Source: Chloroflexota bacterium (GTDB lineage Bacteria; Chloroflexota; Limnocylindria; Limnocylindrales; CSP1-4). Taken from it: DNA of 9,557 nucleotides. Below the pieces are notes generated by a model. The model ran no database searches, had not been told where the DNA came from, and saw only the letters and a program-made list of their open reading frames with translations. The number at the start of each line of letters is the position of its first letter. The stretch's first letter is position 1. Positions 1 to 4,771 of the stretch are shown one piece after another. Both the position numbers and the translations under genes were made by a program. The DNA is taken from contig JAJYMP010000092.1 in the NCBI GenBank assembly GCA_021786915.1, forward strand, positions 1-9,557. The letters run 5' to 3'.

Positions 1-68
1 AGCGTGGGGCCGATGGCCTCGGGACCGCCGGGCCACGTGAACGAGGGGATCTGCAGGCCGATCTTCAT
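1..68 (-). CDS. LLM-class (luciferase-like) F420-dependent oxidoreductase, N-terminal fragment
   Basis: The last 68 nt read on the minus strand open with ATG (68-66) and give MKIGLQIPSFTWPGGPEAIG followed by PT, then leave the window. The opening strand (IGLQIPSFTWPGG) is typical of luciferase-like monooxygenase family TIM-barrel enzymes annotated as F420-dependent oxidoreductases. Members use reduced F420 or flavin to transfer hydride to small substrates in the cytoplasm; the substrate here cannot be told. It lies 66 nt downstream of cofE on the same strand, so a cofactor user follows the cofactor-making genes. No Shine-Dalgarno site precedes the ATG, but TACGAT ends 7 nt before it, suggesting a leaderless transcript. 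Only 22 codons are visible, so family assignment rests on the N-terminal signature and the context. Confidence 0.72.
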   Translation of the reverse strand, partial: MKIGLQIPSFTWPGGPEAIGPT

Positions 69-75
69 GACGCGA

Positions 76-81
76 ATCGTA
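76..81 (-). promoter_or_regulatory. Candidate -10 box for a leaderless LLM oxidoreductase mRNA
   Basis: TACGAT on the minus strand, 7 nt before the ATG at 68. There is no purine-rich ribosome site in between. The placement fits transcription starting at or next to the start codon. No convincing -35 element is visible. Confidence 0.5.
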
Positions 82-85
82 GCGC

Positions 86-127
86 CCCGGGCGGATCCAC
101 TGGCGGGAGCGCCAGGCTCCGCCCGGG
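86..127 (-). terminator. Two-part stem-loop between cofE and the LLM oxidoreductase
   Basis: A perfect 10-bp outer stem pairs 86-95 (CCCGGGCGGA) with 118-127 (TCCGCCCGGG). Inside it a perfect 6-bp stem, 100-105 with 110-115, closes a GGAG loop. It begins 7 nt past the cofE stop. No T-run follows on the minus strand, so it is not a textbook intrinsic terminator. It could still end or stabilise the cofE transcript, or insulate the promoter that starts 4 nt further on. Confidence 0.55.
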
Positions 128-134
128 CGAAACC

Positions 135-911
135 CTAGCGGAAGAGGTCGTTCTCGGCCGGGATCAGGGACGTGCCGATCGACCCGTCGCCCAGCGGCGG
201 GTTCGCCCCACGGACGAGCGCGACGGGCCTGCCGGTCGTCTTGCCCAGCGCCAGCTCGGCCGCGGAGGCGATCTCGTCGGCGACGGCCCGGACCGTGGTC
301 TTCATGACGCGCCCGTCGGCATCGGGGACCCCGCGCAGGTCGTCGAGCGGGTGCAGGCCCGCCACGCCGAGCGCCACGTCGACGATGCCCCAGCGCCATG
401 GCCGGCCGAAGCTGTCGGAGACCACCACCGCGACGTCGGCCCCGAAGCGCCTGCGGATCGCCTCGCGGATGCGCGCGGCGGAGGCGTCGGGGTCGCGCGG
501 CAGGAGCGTGACCAGGTCGCCTGACGCCGGCCCCACGTTTGACGCGTCCACGCCGCCGTTCGCGCAGACGTATCCCTGCGGCGTCTCGGTGATCAGGACG
601 CCGCGCTCCATCCGGACGATCCGCCGGGCCTCGCGCAGCACCACCTCGATGGCCCGCGCGTCGCGATCCCAGCGCTCCGCCCAGGCGACGGCCTCGGGCC
701 GCGGCTCGACCGTCCGCAGGTCCACGACGGCGCCCTCGGCCTTGGACACGACCTTCTGGGTCACCACCAGCACGTCGCCGGGCTCGAGCGGCAGCGCGCC
801 GGATGTCGCCTCGAGGGCGTCGCCGATCATCGCCTCGAGGTCGTCACGGGTGTGGACCTCCGGCATGCCGGCGAGCGCCAGGATCTCGACCCGACCGGGC
901 TCAGTGGGCAT
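135..911 (-). CDS. cofE: Coenzyme F420-0:L-glutamate ligase (CofE)
   Basis: Encodes 258 residues. CofE uses GTP to add L-glutamate to F420-0 and then further gamma-linked glutamates in the cytoplasm. Family motifs are clear: TQKVVSKAEG at 51-60, YVCANGGVDASNV at about 114-126, VVVSDSFGRPWRWG at 162-175, the T-x-R-AVADEIASAAEL helix at about 206-220 and VRG at 233-235. The ATG at 911 is preceded by GGAGG with a 6-nt spacer. The gene overlaps the end of cofC by 11 nt, implying translational coupling. The open frame continues upstream, but that extension is antisense-like filler across cofC. The length matches single-domain CofE; the C-terminal FMN domain fused in mycobacterial FbiB is absent. 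Identification is very secure. Confidence 0.96.
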   Translation of the reverse strand: MPTEPGRVEILALAGMPEVHTRDDLEAMIGDALEATSGALPLEPGDVLVVTQKVVSKAEGAVVDLRTVEPRPEAVAWAERWDRDARAIEVVLREARRIVRMERGVLITETPQGYVCANGGVDASNVGPASGDLVTLLPRDPDASAARIREAIRRRFGADVAVVVSDSFGRPWRWGIVDVALGVAGLHPLDDLRGVPDADGRVMKTTVRAVADEIASAAELALGKTTGRPVALVRGANPPLGDGSIGTSLIPAENDLFR

Positions 912-1572
912 GGAGCGCCTCCGGGCGGTTCGCCTCGACCAGCAGGAGGTCGTCCGGCGTGTCCAGGTCGAGCTCGAGGCGGCCGACCAGCTCCAGATAG
1001 GCGGCCCCGGCGGACTCGGCCAGCGAGGCGTGGACCGCGCGGCTCTCACCCCCGAAGGAGGGGGCGATGACCGCGGGCGGGTCGAGGAGGAGTGCGTTCG
1101 TGCCGCGTCCGTGGCGGTCGGGGGCGAGGACGACGGCAGGCCGACCACCCTGAGCGGCCCCGTCGGCGAGCGAGAGCATGGCCGCCACGTCGTCGGCGGT
1201 GATCCCCGGCAGGTCGGCTGGCAGGACGAGCAGGCGCTCGGCGCGCCCAGCAAGCGCCTCGCGCGCCTCGACGAGCCCGGGATTGAGCCCAGGCGTGTGC
1301 TGGACGATGGGCTGCGCCCCCGCGGACCTTGCCACGGCCAGCGCGGCGGCGTCGGGCGACACCACAGCCACGATCTCGACACCGGGCACGGCCCGCGCCG
1401 CCTCGAGCGTTCGCCGCAGGAGCAGCTCCACGAGCTCGCGGCGCTCCTCGGCGTCGAGGACCTCGCCCAGCCGCGACTTGGCGCCCTCGAGCGCGCGCAC
1501 GGGAATCACCACGGCGGTCCGCCGCGGGGTGGGGGGGAGGCCCGACTCGGGCCCGGATCGGTCGGGGTGCAC
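901..1572 (-). CDS. cofC: 2-phospho-L-lactate / phosphoenolpyruvate guanylyltransferase (CofC/FbiD)
   Basis: Encodes 223 residues. The enzyme joins GMP from GTP to 2-phospholactate (archaeal CofC) or phosphoenolpyruvate (mycobacterial FbiD), making the activated side chain that CofD passes to Fo. It has a Rossmann-like nucleotidyltransferase fold: VVIPVRALEGAKSRL at 21-35 is the nucleotide-binding segment, LPADLP at 117-122 the acidic metal site, PDRHGRGTNALL at 151-162, FGGES...H at 173-181 and LDLDTPDDL at 201-209. Which acid it prefers cannot be read from the sequence. The chosen GTG (1572) adds about 20 poorly conserved residues. It is favoured because TAGCAT sits exactly 6 nt upstream, as at neighbouring leaderless genes. 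GTG at 1512 or 1509 would start right at the conserved core and is the alternative. The gene overlaps cofE by 11 nt. Confidence 0.93.
   Translation of the reverse strand: MHPDRSGPESGLPPTPRRTAVVIPVRALEGAKSRLGEVLDAEERRELVELLLRRTLEAARAVPGVEIVAVVSPDAAALAVARSAGAQPIVQHTPGLNPGLVEAREALAGRAERLLVLPADLPGITADDVAAMLSLADGAAQGGRPAVVLAPDRHGRGTNALLLDPPAVIAPSFGGESRAVHASLAESAGAAYLELVGRLELDLDTPDDLLLVEANRPEALHAH
918..922 (-). promoter_or_regulatory. Shine-Dalgarno site of cofE
   Basis: GGAGG on the minus strand inside the last codons of cofC, 6 nt before the cofE ATG. It fixes the cofE start at 911 and shows internal re-initiation, in contrast to the leaderless-looking genes nearby. Confidence 0.75.
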
Positions 1573-1578
1573 GGCGCG

Positions 1579-1584
1579 ATGCTA
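1579..1584 (-). promoter_or_regulatory. Candidate -10 box for leaderless cofC
   Basis: TAGCAT on the minus strand, 6 nt before the GTG at 1572, with no ribosome site between. It lies just past a stem-loop that follows cofD. It supports the longer cofC start and a separate cofC-cofE transcript. Confidence 0.45.
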
Positions 1585-1587
1585 GCG

Positions 1588-1614
1588 CTTGGCGGGGCGG
1601 AGCCCGTCGCCAAG
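1588..1614 (-). terminator. Stem-loop between cofD and cofC
   Basis: CTTGGCG at 1588-1594 pairs perfectly with CGCCAAG at 1608-1614. GGGC (1595-1598) pairs with GCCC (1602-1605) around a GGA loop, with a 2-nt bulge at 1606-1607, giving 11 bp in all. It starts 7 nt after the cofD stop and ends 3 nt before the cofC -10 candidate. There is no T-tract. It may act as a terminator, an mRNA end, or an attenuator of read-through from cofD. Confidence 0.5.
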
Positions 1615-1621
1615 TCGCAGG

Positions 1622-2578
1622 CTACGCCGCGCCGACCACGTTGAGCGCGCCGAGCACCTCGCCCGCCAGCTGCGCCCGCGACGCGTCGTCGCCCATCACG
1701 GTGTCGGTGACGAGCGCCCGGACGCCCAGCGCCTCGATCTCCGGGGCGAGTGCCGCGTCGGCCGCGTCGAGCACGAACACGTCGATGAGGTCCGCGTACA
1801 GGCGGGCGACGCCGAGCGCCGAGGATTCGTGGCCGAGCGACGCGAGCATGCGATCGGCGGGGCCCTTGAGCGCCCGCCCGCCGATGATCGGGCTGACTGC
1901 CAACGCGGGGACGCCCCTGGCCCTGGCGGCGGCGATGCCCTCGCGCATCCCGGGGACGGCGAGGATCGGGCCGATCGAGACGAGCGGGTTCGAGGGGCCG
2001 ATGACGATGGCGGCCGACCCGTCGAGCGCGGCGGCCACCTCAGGCGAGGGCCGTGCCGCCTCGATCCCGTCGAAGCGCAGGGCCCGCACCTCGGGCGCCT
2101 GCCGGCGATGCACGAAGTACTCCTGGAACTCCAGCCAGCCGTCGTCGGTCGCGACCGCCGTCGCCACCGGGTCGTCGGTCATCGGCAGGATCCTGGCCGC
2201 CAGCCCCAGAGCCCGCTGCGCGGACAGGCAAGCCTCCGTGGGCCGGGCTCCATCGCGCACGGCGGCAGTCCGCGCGATGTGCAGCGCGATGTCGCGGTCG
2301 CCCAGCGAGAACCACGTCGGCTCGCCGTACACGCCCAGCTGGCCCATCACGGCGTGTGTGTCGCCCTCGATCCCCCAGCCCAGGGCCGCCTGCTCGATGC
2401 CCGCCAGCGTGTACAGCACGGTGTCGTGGTCGGGCATCACCCGCAGGCCGTGGCGGTCGCAGTCGTCGGCGGTGTTGACCACCACCGCCAGCCGGCTGCC
2501 GAGGTGCGCTTGGAGCCCCTCGGCGAGCTTGGCGCCGCCCACCCCGCCCGCCAGCGCGACGACGGTGGACCCGGCCAC
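1622..2578 (-). CDS. cofD: 2-phospho-L-lactate transferase (CofD/FbiA)
   Basis: Encodes 318 residues from GTG. CofD transfers the phospho-acid moiety from its GDP-activated form to Fo, giving F420-0 (or dehydro-F420-0 if phosphoenolpyruvate is used) and GMP. Motifs: GGVGGAKLAEGL at 11-22 (Fo/nucleotide-binding loop), NTADD at 35-39, HGLRVMPDHDTVLYTLAG at about 43-60, GPSNPLVSIGPIL at 194-206 and VSPIIGGRALKGPADRM at about 228-244. The GTG at 2578 is chosen because the GGVGGAKL strand follows at once and GGAGG lies 7 nt upstream. The longer open frame reaching 3538 is a shadow across two other genes. The start is 2 nt after the oxidoreductase stop, so the pair is almost certainly co-translated. 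Length is normal for the family. Confidence 0.96.
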   Translation of the reverse strand: MAGSTVVALAGGVGGAKLAEGLQAHLGSRLAVVVNTADDCDRHGLRVMPDHDTVLYTLAGIEQAALGWGIEGDTHAVMGQLGVYGEPTWFSLGDRDIALHIARTAAVRDGARPTEACLSAQRALGLAARILPMTDDPVATAVATDDGWLEFQEYFVHRRQAPEVRALRFDGIEAARPSPEVAAALDGSAAIVIGPSNPLVSIGPILAVPGMREGIAAARARGVPALAVSPIIGGRALKGPADRMLASLGHESSALGVARLYADLIDVFVLDAADAALAPEIEALGVRALVTDTVMGDDASRAQLAGEVLGALNVVGAA

Positions 2579-2580
2579 CC

Positions 2581-3003
2581 TCAGCCCTCCAGGTGGTCGT
2601 GCACGCCCGTGATCCGGATCAGGAACGTGACCCGCGGCTGGCTCCGGAAGGCGGCCTCGGTCTCCGGGTCGACGGAGCCGTCCTCGCTGTAGCGCCGCGC
2701 GAGCCCCACGATGTCGTCGCGGGCCCGCTCGACGTCCTCGACCACCTCGTCGACCGTGCCCGTCAGGCCGAGCCAGCGATACGGGTTCTCCGTGATGGCG
2801 AGCGCGACCCGGCGATCGCGGATCAGGTTGCTGCACCAGCGGCGCGGGTGGCGACTGTTGATCAGGATCCGGCCGTCGTCGAGGTGGGCATACCAGACTA
2901 CGCTCTGGCGCGGCGCGCCGTCCTCGTCGAGGGTCGCGACGGTGGCGAAGTGGCGCGCGGCGAGGAACGCGGCATGGGCGGGGGACAGGGCCGGGGTCTC
3001 CAT
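2581..3003 (-). CDS. PPOX-class F420-dependent oxidoreductase (FDOR-B, Rv1155-like)
   Basis: Encodes 140 residues from ATG at 3003. The split-barrel flavin/deazaflavin fold is shown by HFATVATLDEDGAPRQSVVW (18-37), the strand GRILINS (44-50), RHPRRWCSNLIRDRRVALAI (51-70) and PYRWLGLTGTV (74-84). This R-x(n)-NL-RD-RVAL...PYRW...G-V pattern is typical of the Rv1155 group, which binds F420 or a flavin and reduces various organic substrates. The substrate is unknown. It sits 2 nt before cofD, which supports F420 rather than FMN. An in-frame GTG at 3036 would add 11 residues, but TACCAT lies 6 nt before the ATG, favouring a leaderless start at 3003. Other possibilities are an FMN-dependent PPOX enzyme or a biliverdin-reductase-like member. 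Confidence 0.88.
   Translation of the reverse strand: METPALSPAHAAFLAARHFATVATLDEDGAPRQSVVWYAHLDDGRILINSRHPRRWCSNLIRDRRVALAITENPYRWLGLTGTVDEVVEDVERARDDIVGLARRYSEDGSVDPETEAAFRSQPRVTFLIRITGVHDHLEG
2586..2590 (-). promoter_or_regulatory. Shine-Dalgarno site of cofD
   Basis: GGAGG on the minus strand inside the last codons of the upstream oxidoreductase gene, 7 nt before the cofD GTG. It decides the cofD start. Confidence 0.75.
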
Positions 3004-3009
3004 CCCCCG

Positions 3010-3015
3010 ATGGTA
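3010..3015 (-). promoter_or_regulatory. Candidate -10 box for leaderless PPOX/FDOR gene
   Basis: TACCAT on the minus strand followed by a 6-nt spacer (CGGGGG) and ATG at 3003. The G-run abuts the start codon, too close to serve as a normal Shine-Dalgarno site. Confidence 0.5.
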
Positions 3016-3016
3016 A

Positions 3017-3051
3017 CCCGGCTCGAGGGACGCCACCGCGCCGAGCCCGGG
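3017..3051 (-). terminator. Stem-loop between the membrane-protein gene and the PPOX/FDOR gene
   Basis: CCCGGCTCG at 3017-3025 pairs with CGAGCC-C-GGG at 3042-3051, 9 bp with one bulged C and a 16-nt loop. It lies 12 nt after the upstream stop and 1 nt before the TACCAT box. There is no T-tract. Confidence 0.4.
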
Positions 3052-3063
3052 CGCAGGCTCCGA

Positions 3064-3405
3064 TCAGGGAGCGGTGCTGGCCGATGGCTGGGCCGGTGCC
3101 GTGGACTGGGCGCAGCCGTTCCAGGACTGGGCGCAGCCGCCGGCCCAGGCCCAGCCGCCGATCGTGGTTGCCAGGCCAAGCGCGAGCCCCGCGATGAGGA
3201 TGACGGCGCCAGCGGCACCCATCGCGCGCGACTGCTGCGCGGTCCCCCGAACGCGTGCCGGCCCGGACGTCGGCACGGCGGGGGTGGCGAACGTGTCGGG
3301 CAGGTCGTTGTCGACCAGTCCGCGGCGCACGGCGTACACGACGAGCAGGACGATGCCGACGGCGATCGCGACCGCGGCCAGTACCCCTGTAGCGGGCCAG
3401 TTCAT
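3064..3405 (-). CDS. Small two-helix membrane protein of unknown function
   Basis: Encodes 113 residues; I do not recognise a family. The ATG at 3405 is preceded by AGGAG with an 8-nt spacer, which decides this start over longer in-frame options. Two hydrophobic stretches, about 5-26 and 64-89, flank a loop with R27, R28, R51, R53 and R60. By the positive-inside rule the loop is cytoplasmic and both ends face out. The Ala/Gly/Trp-rich second helix runs into a short tail with a tandem heptad, CAQSWNG-CAQSTAP (91-104), then a Pro/Ser/Ala-rich end. The two cysteines, seven residues apart, could pair or bind a ligand outside the membrane. It is the first gene of the F420 cluster on this strand, 60 nt before the oxidoreductase, but a stem-loop and a promoter candidate lie between them. 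Any functional link to F420 is only positional. Confidence 0.7.
   Translation of the reverse strand: MNWPATGVLAAVAIAVGIVLLVVYAVRRGLVDNDLPDTFATPAVPTSGPARVRGTAQQSRAMGAAGAVILIAGLALGLATTIGGWAWAGGCAQSWNGCAQSTAPAQPSASTAP
3103..3139 (-). repeat. 21-bp tandem duplication encoding the CAQS heptads
   Basis: A 16-nt string, GGACTGGGCGCAGCCG on the plus strand, occurs at 3103-3118 and again at 3124-3139, a 21-nt period. It encodes the two CAQS heptads near the C-terminus of the small membrane protein, so the tail seems to have grown by an in-frame duplication. Confidence 0.7.
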
Positions 3406-3413
3406 GGGGACGT

Positions 3414-3418
3414 CTCCT
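3414..3418 (-). promoter_or_regulatory. Shine-Dalgarno site of the small membrane-protein gene
   Basis: AGGAG on the minus strand, 8 nt before ATG at 3405. This is a strong leadered start, unlike the next gene downstream. It implies that the promoter lies further up in the 201-nt divergent gap (3406-3606), where I cannot point to a clear -10/-35 pair. Confidence 0.65.
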
Positions 3419-3594
3419 TCGGGTTGGTCGACGTGAGGATCGGGGGTCGCGCAGTCGCTCCACCCCAGTCGAACGGCCCCTCGTGCGGGCGCTTCGGCCG
3501 GGCCGGTCGGCACCCCGGAGGCGCGGTCGAGGCTCCACGGGGCCGGGTGGTCGCCTACGGGTTGATCCTCGCGCCGCCGTCCGGCGATCCGTGG

Positions 3595-3600
3595 CACGAT
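3595..3600 (+). promoter_or_regulatory. Candidate -10 box for the IMPase-family gene
   Basis: CACGAT, a weaker match to TANNNT, ends 6 nt before the ATG at 3607, with no Shine-Dalgarno site. The spacing equals that at cofC, the PPOX gene and pncA. A small 5-bp inverted repeat (3572-3576 with 3582-3586) lies just upstream. Confidence 0.35.
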
Positions 3601-3606
3601 CGGCGC

Positions 3607-4512
3607 ATGCCCGTCGCCCGGCCCGCCGCAGAACTGACCACGAGTCGCCACGCCGTCGACGCTGCGTTCGCGCGCGAGGTGGCCGAGCGAGCGGGCGCCA
3701 TCCTGCTGGAGCGGTACGAGCGGGTGGGGGAGGTCTCCTACAAGTCCGCGAAGGACGTGGTCACCGAGGTGGACCACCTCTCAGAGGCGCTGATCCTGGG
3801 CGCCATCCGAGAGCGCTTCCCGTCCGACGGCATCCTGGCCGAGGAATCGGGCGAGCACCGGGGCCGCTCACACGGCGAACGGGGCGGGCGCGGCGGCGCG
3901 CCTCGGGACAGCGGCGCGGACCGCGCGGAGGCGGCGGCGCGCAGCCTCGCCAGCGGGCGGTCGTGGGTCGTGGACCCCCTCGACGGGACGATCAACTACG
4001 CCAACGGGCTGCCGCTGTTCTGCGTGTCCGTCGCCCTTGTCGTGGACGGGCGCCCGACCGTGGGCGTCGTGCACGAGCCGCTCCGGGGCGAGACGTTCTG
4101 GGCCACGGCGGATGGGCCGGCGATGCTGGGCGGCCGCGTGCTGACGGTCTCGGCCAAGGACAAGAGCACCGACCTCGTGCTCCAGCTGGCGCTGGCCGGG
4201 CGCGCGGTGGCGACGCGGGCGCGGGCCGTCCGCAAGGCGGTGCGGGTCACGCGGAACATCGGCTCGTCTGCGCTTGCGTTCACCTACGGCGCGGCCGGCC
4301 GGTTCGACGCCGCGATCCAGACGGCCGGGATGTCGGCGTGGGACATCGCGGCGGCCGGCCTGATCGCGGAGCGCGCTGGTGCAGTCGTCACCGACGCCGA
4401 GGGCGGGCCGTGGTTCGACCTCTCGCGCGCCACGCGGGCCTTCGGCTGCCTGGCCGCCCCGCCCGCGCACCACGCGGAGCTCCTCCGACTCTCGCGCCAG
4501 CCGCGAGGCTGA
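3607..4512 (+). CDS. Inositol monophosphatase family phosphatase (SuhB-like)
   Basis: Encodes 301 residues. This Mg2+-dependent, Li+-sensitive phosphatase superfamily hydrolyses inositol phosphates and related sugar, nucleotide or histidinol phosphates. Metal-site motifs are intact: YKSAKDVVTEVD (45-56), LAEESG (77-82, E79/E80), WVVDPLDGTINYANG (120-134, with D123 and D126) and AWDIAAAGLIAERAGAVVTD (244-263, with D246). SuhB-type proteins usually run about 260-280 residues. The excess is an Arg/Gly/Ala-rich segment at about 83-118 between the EES motif and the DPLDGT strand, where the family normally has a short loop. The ATG at 3607 follows a candidate -10 box by 6 nt; the longer open frame to 2593 is a shadow over the F420 genes. 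The gene diverges from the membrane-protein gene. Substrate is uncertain; histidinol-phosphatase (HisN-type) activity is possible. Confidence 0.9.
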   Translation: MPVARPAAELTTSRHAVDAAFAREVAERAGAILLERYERVGEVSYKSAKDVVTEVDHLSEALILGAIRERFPSDGILAEESGEHRGRSHGERGGRGGAPRDSGADRAEAAARSLASGRSWVVDPLDGTINYANGLPLFCVSVALVVDGRPTVGVVHEPLRGETFWATADGPAMLGGRVLTVSAKDKSTDLVLQLALAGRAVATRARAVRKAVRVTRNIGSSALAFTYGAAGRFDAAIQTAGMSAWDIAAAGLIAERAGAVVTDAEGGPWFDLSRATRAFGCLAAPPAHHAELLRLSRQPRG

Positions 4513-4520
4513 GCGCCCGG

Positions 4521-4545
4521 GGCTCCCGCCTGCCTGCTGGGAGCC
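4521..4545 (+). terminator. Stem-loop after the IMPase-family gene
   Basis: GGCTCCC (4521-4527) pairs perfectly with GGGAGCC (4539-4545) around an 11-nt loop, 8 nt past the stop codon. A further CCC/GGG pairing is possible with a 2-nt bulge. There is no U-tract. Its position in a convergent gap suggests a transcript end. Confidence 0.5.
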
Positions 4546-4586
4546 GGGGCCGCCGGGGCGCGGCGACGAGGCGAGGCCAGGGCACC

Positions 4587-4604
4587 AGCGCCAGCGCGGC
4601 GGCC
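4587..4604. repeat. 18-bp direct repeat, copy 1
   Basis: AGCGCCAGCGCGGCGGCC, identical to 4774-4791. This copy lies in the non-coding gap between the convergent IMPase and exonuclease genes. It may be a chance GC-rich match or a remnant of a local duplication of the exonuclease gene's end. Confidence 0.6.
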
Positions 4605-4673
4605 GGGACGCGGCGCCGCGCGCGGGCGGCTGAGTCGTGCTGGGGTCGCCCAGCGTGGCGGCGTGCGCGGGCG

Positions 4674-4687
4674 CCGGCCCGGGCCGG
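4674..4687. repeat. 14-bp perfect palindrome in the convergent gap
   Basis: CCGGCCCGGGCCGG is its own reverse complement. The surrounding 4513-4771 gap (259 nt) holds no gene I can support on either strand; frames that cross it are extensions of antisense shadows. The palindrome has no spacer loop, so it is a poor hairpin. Confidence 0.5.
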
Positions 4688-4771
4688 GGGTCCGCGGCGC
4701 GGCCCGTGCGCGCGGGAGGCGCTCCTGACCCTGACGCGACTGAACGAGCGAGGGATCAGCGGATCGGGACG

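Noticed and set aside
1527..1541. G-run (four then seven Gs) near the 5' end of cofC as a phase-variation tract or G-quadruplex
   Set aside because: Only two G-runs in this stretch, too few for a standard quadruplex, and a single 7-G run in such GC-rich DNA is not strong evidence of phase variation. A start at 1512 would make slippage irrelevant.
172..2692. Long plus-strand frames opposite cofE, cofC and cofD
   Set aside because: They are Arg/Ser/Ala-rich with no recognisable motif, while the minus strand shows complete conserved CofE, CofC and CofD motifs.
2579..3538. A 638-codon minus-strand frame that would fuse a long N-terminal part to CofD
   Set aside because: The extension is Arg/Pro-rich, overlaps two other supported genes in another frame, and a GTG with a well-placed GGAGG begins exactly at the conserved CofD N-terminus.
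2593..3606. A 337-residue N-terminal extension of the IMPase-family protein
   Set aside because: It runs antisense over the PPOX and membrane-protein genes and lacks any domain; the family N-terminus begins just after the ATG at 3607.
4513..4771. Possible small gene in the convergent gap
   Set aside because: No frame has a ribosome site, a plausible composition or a family motif; frames here are continuations of shadows.
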